Assembly (NCBI GenBank): GCA_016934515.1
Contig: JAFGSR010000168.1
Location: 1 to 64,000, forward strand
Length of the DNA stretch: 64,000 nt
DNA from: Sedimentisphaerales bacterium
GTDB lineage: Bacteria; Planctomycetota; Phycisphaerae; Sedimentisphaerales; SM23-30
Direction: 5' to 3'
Part shown: positions 10,782 to 21,398 of the stretch, piece after piece
How the letters are laid out: the number at the start of each line of letters is the position of its first letter
Position numbering within the stretch: the stretch's first letter is position 1
Made by a program: the position numbers and the translations under genes
Notes under the pieces: generated by a model
What the model was told of the DNA's origin: nothing
Database searches by the model: none
Seen by the model: the letters and a program-made list of their open reading frames with translations, nothing else

Positions 10782-11741
10782 TTAAGGAATATAAACCGGG
10801 GTGAGAGAGGAGTAGGAGATGTTTTTTTGATGGTCGTTGAGGTAGGCCTGTCGATTGATATTTCCGATGCCCAAAGCGATGCCGACTTGATCGTTCTGGT
10901 TGGAGAGCAGGTTGATGAGTGACTTGAGTTCGGAGAGTTTTTTGTCCATGCGGATGAGTAGGGGTCGGTCGATTTTTCCGTCGAGTAAATTTTGCAGAGC
11001 GAGGCGGCTGATATAGTCAAACTGGTAATTTACCTGTCCGATTTTGCCGAGGGTGCGAGTGACGTTTACGGCCAATTTGGGTTGGATTTGGTAGATGCCG
11101 CTTTTTCTTCGGGTAAGTTCTATGGAGTGGATTATTTCCAGTGCGGTGCCGGGCGCTTCGTTGATTTCGCGCCACTGGTGGATGGCGGAGACACATAGTT
11201 CGGTGTTGAGGCGTAGGTTGTGGAGTCGGTTTTGCGGATTCGAGGTGTCATCGGAGGCGGAGATCTGGTTGTTGGGACTTGTTGATGAGTTGGGTTCGGC
11301 GGTCAGGATGTTACAGGCTATTGGTTCGGTGTCGGGGGAGAGCAGATTATTTGAGGTATAGGATTTGCCGCCGGGATAATAAGGGTAGCGCAGGATGATA
11401 AAGACGCGTTCGTCCACTGAAGAATGATAGATTTTTTGCCAGACATTGGTGGGGGGGGAGAGTTTTTCGGATGGGGTGTTGGCGGGTGGAGAATCCAGGG
11501 CCGCGATCTGTTCGGGAGTCAATTCAGGGGCAGGATCATTTGGTTCGGTGGCGATTGCTGCGGAGGAGTTGGGTTCGGAGGTATTCGGTTCAGATGCAGC
11601 CTGAACGGGAGTGATGGTTTTGGGTGAGGACTGAGCAATGAGGGCGGAAGTACCGATAACCATGAGCAGACAAAAGGCGGTTATGCAATTTATTCGCTCT
11701 AACAAAAAGAGTGTTCGACTGGTTGAAAGGCCCATTATCAC
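10782..11741 (-). CDS. secreted hypothetical protein
   Basis: N-terminal hydrophobic segment, E/P/S-rich linker, no family recognised. Confidence 0.6.
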   Translation of the reverse strand: MIMGLSTSRTLFLLERINCITAFCLLMVIGTSALIAQSSPKTITPVQAASEPNTSEPNSSAAIATEPNDPAPELTPEQIAALDSPPANTPSEKLSPPTNVWQKIYHSSVDERVFIILRYPYYPGGKSYTSNNLLSPDTEPIACNILTAEPNSSTSPNNQISASDDTSNPQNRLHNLRLNTELCVSAIHQWREINEAPGTALEIIHSIELTRRKSGIYQIQPKLAVNVTRTLGKIGQVNYQFDYISRLALQNLLDGKIDRPLLIRMDKKLSELKSLINLLSNQNDQVGIALGIGNINRQAYLNDHQKNISYSSLTPVYIP

Positions 11742-12017
11742 TATCCTTATTGCATATTGTTAGGGTTTCCAGGTGTTTTGTTAAACATATTTTTATCGGC
11801 TTTGAGTTCCAGTTTTTTTGTTATTGCAGGTTATCGATTCTGTAATAATATCGGCAAATTATCGGGTCGGCATTTCAATAGTTATTTTCAAAAACGGCGA
11901 AATATTGGCCCAGGTGGTGGTTTTGCAAATGACATTGATTTTTGAGGCCCAAAATGCTATAATTAGTAGTGGCTTGGCGTTATGGGGATGTTGTTGGAAA
12001 ATGTAAGAGGAAAGAAT

Positions 12018-13622
12018 ATGCGTACCCGAAGGTCGGTTCGAATTTTTCTGGTGCCGGTGTTGGTTGTTTTGCTGGGCATGAGCGTTGTTGTTCAGGCGGC
12101 TCGGCCCGGATGGCAGCGTCAGGAAGTGGATTGGCGATTGAACGATGAGAGCCGCATCAGGGCGATACATTATCCCCAGGATAAACCTCCGCATATGCTG
12201 AAGGAGAAACGCCGGCATAAGGACAAGGCGTTTCGGAAAAAGTTCCTACCGGCAGAGGTTACGGGTCTTTTATCCAAAGATTCCGAAGGGGCGATTATCG
12301 CCGGGGTAATTGATTCGCCTCCCATTGATGGCTTTGTTCCGTGGATTACGGTGACGTTGACCAATGAACGTGCCGACGAATTTGACACCTTTGGCGTATT
12401 TGAACCGTCGCTCGTTGGTACTAACCTAAGCCAGAGTCCCCAGACTGATTACTCGATCGGACTTTTTGATACAGGTGCGGGCATCAACATTATGGGGTAT
12501 GCCGATTCGGTACGATCTGGAGTTGACACTTCTTACCTGACAATTTCGGAGATCACGATCGGCGGTGCTACCGGATCCGTTGATACCGCCGTGAGTTATC
12601 CACTGGGAATATTTATCGACAGCATCAGCGCTATCGATTCCATCACAGGTCAACTGGACATGTCGGGAATGTTGGGTGAAAGTAATATCTCCATTGCCGT
12701 TGGCTTTGAGCCAGCACCGGAGGCCCCCGATGTACCTACGGTGGTGGGTACGCCAATGTCGGTCTTTTTGGCTACGGAATTTCGCAACGATCAGCAAGTG
12801 ACCATTATTCATGACGCCAATGAATTTTCGGGGCCGAACATCAACTTATACAGCATGGACGATGAAAATATCCCCACTTACTCCAATTTTTTCGTATTGG
12901 AATTGCGTCCGGCGGCAGGGGCGGTGGCTTACTGGCCCACCATTGACATGGAAACATTCGAATTCTATCCCGAACTACCTTCTCTGATCATGGGTGACTC
13001 CATGCAGAGTCTGTTTTTTGTCCACAGCGTGAACCTAAGCAACGATACTTTTACTCTTACCGATAAGGACGCTTTTATGTTCGACACCGGAGCACAGGTT
13101 TCGGTTATCAGTACAAGTATCAGGACCAGCCTGGGATTAAGCGAACCCAGTTTTGTGGCGGAGATTCAGGGTGTCAACGGCGAAGTTGTTCTGAAAGACG
13201 GCTATTACATCGATAGTCTGGATATTCCGGCTGATGTTGGTCAACTCAGTTTCACCAATATTCCAGTAGTCGAGATTAACGTGGCTTCGCCGGAGGGTGG
13301 TTTTCTTGATGGTATAATCGGGATGAATCTCTTTGTTGATTTGAATTTTGTCTTGCATGGGGGCGCATTTGGGAGTGAGCCTCCCAAAGTCGAGTTCGAG
13401 TTTATCGCTCCAATTGTCGCTGACATTTACCCGCCAGGCGGGGATGGTGTGGTTAATAATCTTGATTTGGCTACCTTTATAGCTGCGTGGAACAGCACTA
13501 CGGCGTCTGCTAATTGGAATCCTGATTGTGATATTTTTCCACTTGGGTCTCCTGATGGCAAAATTGACCTGTTTGATTATGCCGTTTTTGCGGAGCATTG
13601 GCGTGATGGTCTGTGGCCTTAA
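12018..13622 (+). CDS. secreted tandem retropepsin-like aspartyl protease with C-terminal dockerin-like region
   Basis: Two 'FDTGA' motifs (LFDTGAGINIMG; MFDTGAQVSVIS); C-terminus 'GGDGVVNNLDLATFIAAWN...SPDGKIDLFDYAVFAEHW' is dockerin-like. Confidence 0.75.
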   Translation: MRTRRSVRIFLVPVLVVLLGMSVVVQAARPGWQRQEVDWRLNDESRIRAIHYPQDKPPHMLKEKRRHKDKAFRKKFLPAEVTGLLSKDSEGAIIAGVIDSPPIDGFVPWITVTLTNERADEFDTFGVFEPSLVGTNLSQSPQTDYSIGLFDTGAGINIMGYADSVRSGVDTSYLTISEITIGGATGSVDTAVSYPLGIFIDSISAIDSITGQLDMSGMLGESNISIAVGFEPAPEAPDVPTVVGTPMSVFLATEFRNDQQVTIIHDANEFSGPNINLYSMDDENIPTYSNFFVLELRPAAGAVAYWPTIDMETFEFYPELPSLIMGDSMQSLFFVHSVNLSNDTFTLTDKDAFMFDTGAQVSVISTSIRTSLGLSEPSFVAEIQGVNGEVVLKDGYYIDSLDIPADVGQLSFTNIPVVEINVASPEGGFLDGIIGMNLFVDLNFVLHGGAFGSEPPKVEFEFIAPIVADIYPPGGDGVVNNLDLATFIAAWNSTTASANWNPDCDIFPLGSPDGKIDLFDYAVFAEHWRDGLWP

Positions 13623-14413
13623 GACCGTGGAATTTCGGGTTGGGGGGGTAGTATAATGGTGAAGGTGGTTCCGAGGTTGGGGGTGCTGGTTACTTTTATG
13701 GAGCCATGTAGGTTTTCGATGATCTCTTTGCAGATGGCCAGTCCGAGTCCGGTTCCGCGTTGGTCGAGTTTTTCGGCTTCGGTTTTGGTGGAATAGAAAG
13801 GTTCGAAAATTTTGTCGAGGTTTTCAGCGGGGATGCCGCAGCCATTGTCGGTGATTTTTATCTGTACGGAGTTGTCGGGCAGGGATTCGGCTTTGATGAG
13901 CAGTCGGCCTTGGCGGTGGGACATGGCCTGGCGGGCGTTGATGAGCAGGTTGAGCAGTACCTGTTGCAGTTGGCCGGGGACAACGTGGAGGATTATTGTT
14001 TCGGGGACGTCCAGGACAAGTTGGATGTTGTCTTTGTGCAGATCGCGGCCCATGCAGGGGAAGCAGTCGTTTAAGATGTCGAGCAGGGGGATGTTGACGG
14101 CGTCGGTCTGGTCCACGCGAATGAGTCCCATCATGGATTGGATGATGTTTGAAGCGCGGTTGCAGTGGAGGATGTTTTTTTCGAGAGCTTTGCGCATGAA
14201 ATCGACGTCGTCGCTGTGTGCCAGGGCCTGTTCGGAGTAATTGACCATGAGCATGAGGATGTTGTTGAATTCGTGGGCAGCGAGTGAAGCGGTGGTGCCG
14301 AGGGTGGCCAATTTCTGGGTGGCCAGGATTTGCTGTTCGAGGTTGTCGATGCGTTCCTGGTTTTTCTGGAGCTTGAGGTGCAGAGCCTGGCGGTACTGGA
14401 AGGGATTGGTCAA
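13619..14413 (-). CDS. sensor histidine kinase
   Basis: H-box 'TASLAAHEFNNILMLMVNYSEQAL', N-box 'LLNLLINARQAM', 'DNGCGIPAENLDKIFEPFYSTK', 'GTGLGLAICKEII'. Confidence 0.92.
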   Translation of the reverse strand: MTNPFQYRQALHLKLQKNQERIDNLEQQILATQKLATLGTTASLAAHEFNNILMLMVNYSEQALAHSDDVDFMRKALEKNILHCNRASNIIQSMMGLIRVDQTDAVNIPLLDILNDCFPCMGRDLHKDNIQLVLDVPETIILHVVPGQLQQVLLNLLINARQAMSHRQGRLLIKAESLPDNSVQIKITDNGCGIPAENLDKIFEPFYSTKTEAEKLDQRGTGLGLAICKEIIENLHGSIKVTSTPNLGTTFTIILPPQPEIPRS

Positions 14414-14573
14414 GATTACCTCTCAATCGCTGGTTAATATTGTTAAACAAAGATATTGTGTTAAAAAGGCAACAAGAATATCATTGTAGGCAAAGGTTTT
14501 TGTTTATCGGACGCTGGGGCGTATCCCGGCGGTAGTAAGAGTATCGACGAATAGCGAAAGATTTCTTGAAATA

Positions 14574-14831
14574 GTGGAAAGTCATGAGATATTGACGAGG
14601 TTGCTGGATTTGGCGGAGCAGGTGGAGCTGGAAGTTCGGCAGGTGGCGTTAGGTGGCGAGGGTGGTGGGCTGTGTGTGCTGCGGGGCAAGAATATTCTGT
14701 TCGTCGATACCATGGCGGACGCAGAGGAGCAGATTGCCACGACGGCACAGGCGTTAGCGGGGTTGGAGAAAATCGATGATATGTACGTTTTGCCGCAGAT
14801 TCGGGAAATTTTGGATAAGCACCGCGGCTGA
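14574..14831 (+). CDS. small hypothetical protein upstream of a response regulator
   Basis: 85-aa ORF, start uncertain. Confidence 0.5.
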   Translation: MESHEILTRLLDLAEQVELEVRQVALGGEGGGLCVLRGKNILFVDTMADAEEQIATTAQALAGLEKIDDMYVLPQIREILDKHRG

Positions 14832-14875
14832 AATGGGTACTGGACCGGGCGGGGGAATCGTGGTATAAGTAAATC

Positions 14876-15355
14876 ATGAACAAGAGTGCGGAAAATTGTG
14901 ATTATGCCACGGGCCGGGTATTGATAGTGGATGACAATGCGCAGAACGCGGAGTTGCTGCAGGCGCATCTGGAGTCGTTGGGCTGTGTGATTCAGATTGC
15001 CCAGAACGGCATTGAGGCGTTGGAGATGGTGAATCGCGAGAAGCCGGATATTATTTTGTTGGATGTGATGATGCCGAAGATGAGCGGATTTGAGGTTTGT
15101 CGTCGGCTGAAAAGTGATTCCAAAACTCGTGATATACCGGTGGTGATTGTTACGGCGTTGAATGAGTTGGCGGATGTGGAGCGTGGGGTGGACAGTGGGG
15201 CGGATGATTTTCTGAGTAAGCCGATCAATAAGCTTGAACTGCTGACGCGGGTTAAGAGTCTGCTACGGGTTAGGCATCTTAAGAGTGAGTTGGAACGGAC
15301 GTTGTCTTATCTGGCGGAGATGGAAGGGGAGGAGAAGCGTTCGCTGGATGACTGA
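14876..15355 (+). CDS. response regulator receiver protein
   Basis: 'VLIVDDNAQNAELLQAHLESLG', 'PDIILLDVMMPKMSGFEVCRRLK', 'PVVIVTALNE', 'GADDFLSKPI'. Confidence 0.95.
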   Translation: MNKSAENCDYATGRVLIVDDNAQNAELLQAHLESLGCVIQIAQNGIEALEMVNREKPDIILLDVMMPKMSGFEVCRRLKSDSKTRDIPVVIVTALNELADVERGVDSGADDFLSKPINKLELLTRVKSLLRVRHLKSELERTLSYLAEMEGEEKRSLDD

Positions 15356-15433
15356 GAGTTTTGGTCGGAGGGATTTCATAAAGACGATTAGGATTTCATC
15401 AGGTCGGTTGGAAATTCGCAAGGGAGAAGCTCA

Positions 15434-16159
15434 ATGAAACCGCGGATTGGTATTGGTATGAATTTTCGCAGCATGGAAGATGGGGACGAGCATGCCTATC
15501 TCGACAGTCTTTACTTTGATGTTCCGGCCAATTTGGGTGTGATGCCGATTCCGATTGTTCCGACGGAAAATGTGGTTCTGCTGGATGCGATATTGGGGCA
15601 GTTGGACGGGATGGTGTTAACGGGCGGGCTGGATTTGGATTCGTCGTTATGGGGAGAGCCGTTGCATGAGCAGACGAAGCTGTTGCATCCGCGTCGTCAG
15701 CGTTTTGACTTTTTGTTGTACGAGTTGGCGCAGAAGCATAAGTTGCCGCTGCTGGCGATTTGTTTGGGGATTCAGGTGGTTAATGTGGCGCACGGGGGCG
15801 GACTCTGTCAGCATATTCCCGATCTGGAAGGGTCGGTCGATCACAGCGGGGGCGAATCGGGATGGACTTACCACGAGGTGGAGCCGATTCGGGACAGTCA
15901 GTTGGGTAAGTGGTTCCGGTCGGAAAAGATTACGGTTCCGAGTTCTCATCATCAGGGAGTGAATCGGCTGGGGGAGGGGCTGCAGGTGGCGGCGGTTGCT
16001 GAAGATGGGATTATTGAAGCGATTGAACGGCTGGATTACCCCAATTTTTTTCTGGCGGTACAATGGCATCCGGAGCGGGATATTGAGAAACCCGGCTGTC
16101 GGATTCTGTTTGATAAGTTTTTTGAAGCAGCGGCCCAGCCTTGTTTAAAACAAGGCTAG
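15434..16159 (+). CDS. peptidase C26 (gamma-glutamyl-gamma-aminobutyrate hydrolase-like)
   Basis: 'LLAICLGIQVVNVAHGGGLCQHI', 'VPSSHHQGVNRLGEGLQVAA', 'AVQWHPERD'. Confidence 0.9.
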   Translation: MKPRIGIGMNFRSMEDGDEHAYLDSLYFDVPANLGVMPIPIVPTENVVLLDAILGQLDGMVLTGGLDLDSSLWGEPLHEQTKLLHPRRQRFDFLLYELAQKHKLPLLAICLGIQVVNVAHGGGLCQHIPDLEGSVDHSGGESGWTYHEVEPIRDSQLGKWFRSEKITVPSSHHQGVNRLGEGLQVAAVAEDGIIEAIERLDYPNFFLAVQWHPERDIEKPGCRILFDKFFEAAAQPCLKQG

Positions 16160-16223
16160 AAAGTTGAACAGTTGAACAGTAGAGCATGAAATTTTAGTGG
16201 TTTTTTCGGCTAGAGGTTTTGTT

Positions 16224-16958
16224 ATGTGCGGTCGTTTTGCGTTGACAATCTCGCCGGAAGCTTTGGCCAAGCTATTTGATCTTGCGGATGCATTGGATGA
16301 TTTGAAGCGTGGTGGTTGGGAGGCGGATGATTTGCAGCCGCGCTATAATATTGCGCCGAGTCAGTCAGTAGCGGCGGTGGTTGGGGGGGAGGATGAGCAG
16401 GGGCGGATTTTGAAGAAGCTGCGTTGGGGGCTGATCCCGGCCTGGGCGAAGGATCCTGCGATAGGGGCGCGGCTGATCAACGCGCGTAGTGAAACGGTGG
16501 CAGAGAAGCCGGCGTTTAAAAGTGCATTTCGTAAGCGGCGGTGTTTGATTCCGGCGGATGGATTTTTCGAGTGGCAAAGGTTATCCGGCGGTCGGCAGAT
16601 TGCTGATGGGTGGCGGGTTTCGGGGAAGCAGCCTTATTTTATTCGGTTGCGTGACGAGTCGCCGATGGCGATGGCGGGTTTGTGGGAGAGCTGGCAGGGG
16701 GCGGACGGGGCGGTTATTGAATCCTGTGCGATTTTGACCACCCGTTGCAATGAGCTGATGGAGCCCATTCACAATCGTATGCCGGTTATCATCGGGCGGG
16801 GTGATTTTGGGCTCTGGCTGGGGCGGGCGGACGTTAAGGCTGGCTCTCTAAAGGACTTAATGAATCCGCTGCCGTCGGAGCAATTGCTGGCCTATCCGGT
16901 TAGTCCGGTGGTTAATAATCCGCGGAATAATACGGCTGAGTGTCTGGAGCCTGCTTAG
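16224..16958 (+). CDS. SRAP/HMCES-family abasic site processing protein (YedK-like)
   Basis: MCGRFALTISPEALAKLF start, 'PRYNIAPSQSVAAVV', 'WGLIPAWAKDPAIGARLINARSETVAEKPAFKSAFRKRRCLIPADGFFEW'. Confidence 0.95.
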   Translation: MCGRFALTISPEALAKLFDLADALDDLKRGGWEADDLQPRYNIAPSQSVAAVVGGEDEQGRILKKLRWGLIPAWAKDPAIGARLINARSETVAEKPAFKSAFRKRRCLIPADGFFEWQRLSGGRQIADGWRVSGKQPYFIRLRDESPMAMAGLWESWQGADGAVIESCAILTTRCNELMEPIHNRMPVIIGRGDFGLWLGRADVKAGSLKDLMNPLPSEQLLAYPVSPVVNNPRNNTAECLEPA

Positions 16959-17088
16959 GGGCCAGAAAACAGCGGTGGGGGCCTTTTCGACAATTAAAAA
17001 TTGTTATTGTGCTTGCCGGGGGTTATTTTTGTTGTATAATAATGTTAGGTGTTTGTTAGGTTGCAAATTTTCTGTCTGTTAGTTTGAG

Positions 17089-17544
17089 TTGGGTGTCAAT
17101 CGGGAAGGTTTGATGAGTTTCGGAGTTGAAGCGATTTTTTCTGTGGGGCAGGCGGAGCGGTGTTTGCGTCCGATGTTTGTGGCGGCGGTATCGGCGGGTT
17201 TTCCCTCGCCGGCGGAAGATTATCTGGACGGTTGTCTGGATCTGAATAAGCACTTAATTTCTCAGCCGGAGGCTACTTATTTTGTTCGGGTGGCGGGAGA
17301 GTCCATGATTAAGGCGGGGATTTTTTCGGGGGATTTGTTGATTGTCGATCGGTCGGCAGAGCCGCGGGATAAGAATGTGGTTATTGCGAGCGTTAACGGT
17401 GAACTGACCGTCAAGCGAATTCGCATGATAAAGGGGGGTGTGACGCTGGTAGCTGAAAATGAAGATTATCAATCCTGTCGCATTGACGCGGAGATGGAGT
17501 TTGAAATCTGGGGGGTTGTCAGGCATGTAATCCACTCGTTGTGA
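17089..17544 (+). CDS. umuD: UmuD-like S24 autopeptidase
   Basis: 'FPSPAEDYLDGCLDLNKHLISQPEATYFVRVAGESMIKAGIFSGDLLIVDRSAEPRDKNVVIASVNGELTVKRI'. Confidence 0.93.
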   Translation: MGVNREGLMSFGVEAIFSVGQAERCLRPMFVAAVSAGFPSPAEDYLDGCLDLNKHLISQPEATYFVRVAGESMIKAGIFSGDLLIVDRSAEPRDKNVVIASVNGELTVKRIRMIKGGVTLVAENEDYQSCRIDAEMEFEIWGVVRHVIHSL

Positions 17545-17854
17545 GCGAGCGGGAGTTATGTGAACGTTAATGGTTTATATTGATTATGGGATTAATGACT
17601 ATTGACGAAGCCAGAATGACGAATCAATGACGAAATCCGAAGTACGAAATTCAAAACGGCTACGGAAGTTTTGTGCGAAATGGACTGTTGGGATTACAGG
17701 CGTTGGAATGTGTAAAATCTAGAGGTCCGACTCGCGTGCTCGCGCTCGCTCGCCGTGCTGACGCACCGTTGCAGCAGATCGCGGCAGGTCAGGTCGGGCA
17801 TGGCAAATCGAACAGATTGCTTTGGGGGACTGAGTGTAGTGAGATTTTGCAGTA

Positions 17855-19129
17855 ATGAAAAAAGTATTTGCGTTGGTTGATTGTAACAATTTTTATGTAT
17901 CCTGCGAGCGGGTGTTTAATCCGTCTCTGGAGCGGGAGCCGGTGGCGGTGCTGAGTAATAACGACGGCTGTGTGGTGGCCCGTTCCAACGAGGTCAAGGC
18001 TATCGGAGTGAAAATGGGGGTGCCGGTTTTTAAGGTGCGTGATCTGGTAGCGGCGTACGGCGTTCAGATATATTCTTCCAATTATACGCTTTACGGCGAT
18101 ATGTCCCGGCGGGTTATGCGGACGCTGTCCCAGTTTTCGCCGGAGATGGAGGTTTATTCGATTGATGAAGCGTTTCTGGATTTGTCCGGTTTTGCCGGGA
18201 GGAATTTGACTGAATATGGCAGGCTGATTCACGATACGGTTCGGCGTTGGACGGGGATTCCGGTGTCGGTGGGGATTGGGCGGACTAAGACGCTGGCCAA
18301 GGTTGCCAACCACATTGCCAAGAAATCTTCCCGGGCCGGTGGGGTACTGGACCTGACCGATTCGCCTTATCTGGGGCATGCTTTGGAGAGCATGAGGGTG
18401 ATTGATGTTTGGGGTGTTGGGCCAGGTTTTGCCAAGAAGTTGCGAAATTGCGGTATTGAAACCGCTCGACAACTTCGCGATGCCGACGATAAATGGATAC
18501 TGAAAACCCTGGGAGTTGTCGGTTTGCGTAGTGTTTATGAACTGCGGGAGCGGGTTTGTTACGGTTTGGAAACCTGTCCGCCGGTGAACAAGGGGATTGC
18601 CAGTACGAGGTCTTTTGGTAAGCCGGTGGAGTCGCTGGAGCAGTTGAGCGAATCAGTGGCGAGCTATACGTGTCGGGCGGCGGAGAAGCTGCGTCGTCAG
18701 AATCTGGCAGCTGGGGTGATAACCGTTTTTGTTATGACCAATCTGTTCAGTGATAAGCAGCGGCGTTATTTCAACAGCGAAACCGTGGAGTTGCCGGTGG
18801 CGACCAGCGACACGTCTGAACTGCTGAATTACGCTTTGGCGGCGGTGCGTAAGATCTACCGTAAAGGTTATCGTTTCAAGAAAGCGGGGGTGCTGCTGGA
18901 TTCGCTGGTGGATCAGCATAAAGTCCAGGGCAATTTATTTGATAGCGTGGATCGCAGCCGATCACGAAAAATTATGCAGGTGTTCGACCGCATAAATTCG
19001 CTGATGGAGCCGGACACCATCCGCTACCCAGCTATTGGGCTGGGTCAGCCATGGAAGACCCGTTTCCAGAGACGCTCGCCGCGTTATACCACCCGCTGGG
19101 ACGAGTTACTCAGCGTCCGGGCGGTGTGA
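17855..19129 (+). CDS. umuC: UmuC-like translesion DNA polymerase V subunit
   Basis: '[55 protein letters not shown]', '[13 protein letters not shown]', '[21 protein letters not shown]'. Confidence 0.96.
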   Translation: MKKVFALVDCNNFYVSCERVFNPSLEREPVAVLSNNDGCVVARSNEVKAIGVKMGVPVFKVRDLVAAYGVQIYSSNYTLYGDMSRRVMRTLSQFSPEMEVYSIDEAFLDLSGFAGRNLTEYGRLIHDTVRRWTGIPVSVGIGRTKTLAKVANHIAKKSSRAGGVLDLTDSPYLGHALESMRVIDVWGVGPGFAKKLRNCGIETARQLRDADDKWILKTLGVVGLRSVYELRERVCYGLETCPPVNKGIASTRSFGKPVESLEQLSESVASYTCRAAEKLRRQNLAAGVITVFVMTNLFSDKQRRYFNSETVELPVATSDTSELLNYALAAVRKIYRKGYRFKKAGVLLDSLVDQHKVQGNLFDSVDRSRSRKIMQVFDRINSLMEPDTIRYPAIGLGQPWKTRFQRRSPRYTTRWDELLSVRAV

Positions 19130-19186
19130 TTTAGGCGGCGGTTATGCGAAGATATTTTTCGCAGCCGGTGCGATGGGTCCAATTTG

Positions 19187-19846
19187 TTACGAGCGGCGTT
19201 TGCGTTTGGTCAGCAACAGAGCACCCATTGCCAGAAGGCTTGCGGTGATTGGTTCAGGTATAGAAGTAACTTCCAGGTAAGGAGCTAAAGGAGCACCGAC
19301 GGTTTCAGCACTGTTGAAAGTGAAGGATTTGTAAGTTTCATAGCCGAAGCGAAAAGCGGCCCAGGAAAAAGCACTGGTGATATCGGCTTTGATGAAATCA
19401 GTTACATCAAGAGCTAACCAACCTAAACCGGAAGAACTGTTAACCTCGCCAGCTAATTCCGAGCAATCGATCTGATCGGCGGCGTTTCCGGTAGCGCCGC
19501 TAGCGTCGGCGGCATGATAGAGATTGCTTATGGTGTCAGAGCCTTGGAGGGTTAGGATATTGATATTTAGAGTTGCGGCGGTGATATCATCAACGGCGGG
19601 AAGAGAACTCAAGTTTACCTGAATATAGGTATCGCGCCATTGGCCGTCACCATCATCAAAGTCGAAACCTACATAGTTTGGATTAACGTCGGAATCGAAA
19701 GGCACATCTTCCCAAGGATCATAATTCTCGCGGTCTTGGCCGACATTGCCGTCGCCTTCGGGTTGAACAACGATTTGGGTGATGCCGGCAAAACTTAGTG
19801 AAGTTGCCATTAAAATTGTAAGCGTAGAAATAAACAGTGCTTTCAT
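19187..19846 (-). CDS. PEP-CTERM sorted secreted protein with DNRLRE-like domain
   Basis: Signal peptide MKALFISTLTILMATSLSFAG; C-terminal 'SIPEPITASLLAMGALLLTKRKRRS'. Confidence 0.85.
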   Translation of the reverse strand: MKALFISTLTILMATSLSFAGITQIVVQPEGDGNVGQDRENYDPWEDVPFDSDVNPNYVGFDFDDGDGQWRDTYIQVNLSSLPAVDDITAATLNINILTLQGSDTISNLYHAADASGATGNAADQIDCSELAGEVNSSSGLGWLALDVTDFIKADITSAFSWAAFRFGYETYKSFTFNSAETVGAPLAPYLEVTSIPEPITASLLAMGALLLTKRKRRS

Positions 19847-20344
19847 CAGAATCTCTCCTTCTCTCAAAAAATTGAACAGTCGAAGCCTCTCTCCAGACTC
19901 CTTCCTTATGGCAAAGCTGGACTGAAGTCCAAAACAAAGCCTAAAATATTCTACTTGAAATAGGTGGAGTTGAGCAATGAAAATAAAGATAATTTTGCAC
20001 AAATTGCTGTGAAATGGTAAAAATTGTAACCGACAATCGTTACAAATGGAATATTTTACAGATTTTAACAGAATTATGCAGGGATTAAAGCTATGCTAGA
20101 ATATCTATCAGATTGCTGGGATATAGATTTGGTGTCGAAATTAGAGATGGGATTATCGTTATGGGCGGTATGCATTATTCCGAAATGTAATATTTCAAGA
20201 GACATAAGTAATTGATGTAAGATGGGAAAGAGGTTTATTTTGAAACAAAACCGTTAATTTCCGGGGTTTGGATTGTGGCGGGCAAGGAACATATTACATT
20301 GGTCTTGGGGCAGCTTGACAAATACGTGCTTATCTGGGAAAACT

Positions 20345-21037
20345 ATGAATACGATGGTTGGTGAAATAATCAAGTCGCATCAGGTTGATGTGGTTTTCTT
20401 CGACATGGACCATACCATATTGGACATTGACTGCAGTGTATCCTGGAAAAATTTTCTTGTTGATATAGGTATGGCGCCGGAAGAGGACCGCTCCAAGGCG
20501 GATCATTACTGGGACTTGTACTGTAAGGGGAAAACTCCTATTGATGAATTTGTTGACTTCCAGTATCGCGAGTTCATTGGCAGGAAGCCACAGGAAATGC
20601 TTGATTTGTCGAGGCGGCATTTCGATGAATGTATCGCAAAATACATTTATCCACAGGCCCAGCAGGTGCTGGATTACTATCGTGAGAAAAATATTCCCAC
20701 CGTTCTGGTAACCGGTACCAACCGTTATATCGCCCAGCCTATTATTGAGGCGATGAGAATAACTGCCCTGCTGCCTACCGAGCCGGAAATAATCGACGGT
20801 GTATTTACCGGCGGTTACATTAAGCCTTTTTTGCTCAAACAGGGCAAAATATTTTCGGCACAGCAATATTGCGAAAAACTGGGCATCACCATGGGCCGGG
20901 CGGCCTTTTATGCCGACAGCATCAACGATTTGGAAATGCTGGAATGTGTAGGGTTTCCGGTAGTAGTCAATCCGGGTGAGAAGTTGAGGCAAATAGCAAA
21001 AGAACGCCATTGGCCTATCGGGAAATGGTTGCGGTAG
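20345..21037 (+). CDS. HAD-IB family hydrolase (phosphoserine phosphatase-like)
   Basis: 'DVVFFDMDHTILDIDCSVSWKNFL', 'VLVTGTNRYIA', 'AAFYADSINDLEMLECVGFPVVVNPGEKLR'. Confidence 0.92.
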   Translation: MNTMVGEIIKSHQVDVVFFDMDHTILDIDCSVSWKNFLVDIGMAPEEDRSKADHYWDLYCKGKTPIDEFVDFQYREFIGRKPQEMLDLSRRHFDECIAKYIYPQAQQVLDYYREKNIPTVLVTGTNRYIAQPIIEAMRITALLPTEPEIIDGVFTGGYIKPFLLKQGKIFSAQQYCEKLGITMGRAAFYADSINDLEMLECVGFPVVVNPGEKLRQIAKERHWPIGKWLR

Positions 21038-21157
21038 AGCACTAAACAGAAAAAACGGCTGCAACATTCGTAAAAACACCAGGTGAGTGGGAAATCAATA
21101 GGTCAGGAGAATTCTGGGAAAAACACCTGTTCTATTGATCTAAAGCTCACCTGCTCT

Positions 21158-21180
21158 ATTTTTCGGCTATGCCGAAAAAT
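21158..21180. terminator. intrinsic terminator just downstream of tRNA-Pro
   Basis: Perfect 10-bp hairpin ATTTTTCGGC-TAT-GCCGAAAAAT with U tract in both orientations. Confidence 0.75.
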
Positions 21181-21254
21181 CGGGGAGACAAGATTTGAAC
21201 TTGCGACCTCTGCGTCCCGAACGCAGCGCTCTAGCCAAGCTGAGCTACTCCCCG
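21180..21254 (-). tRNA. tRNA-Pro(CGG)
   Basis: Cloverleaf on minus strand: CGGGGAG acceptor/CTCCCCG-A, anticodon stem CTGCG/CGCAG with loop TTCGGGA. Confidence 0.9.
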
Positions 21255-21315
21255 TAGCACTTTAAGTATCTGATAAATAAGCACTTACGATTTCACGAAA
21301 ATTTCCTAAAAAATA

Positions 21316-21339
21316 ATTGTAGGAAAAATTGTAGGAAAA
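21316..21339. repeat. tandem 12-bp direct repeats, candidate integrase arm-type sites
   Basis: attgtaggaaaa x2, inverted tttccta at 21302, upstream of integrase. Confidence 0.4.
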
Positions 21340-21398
21340 CTGTATAATCGGGCTGAAAACTTCATAACTAATAGCGTTGTTAATCATGGAGGCATTGT

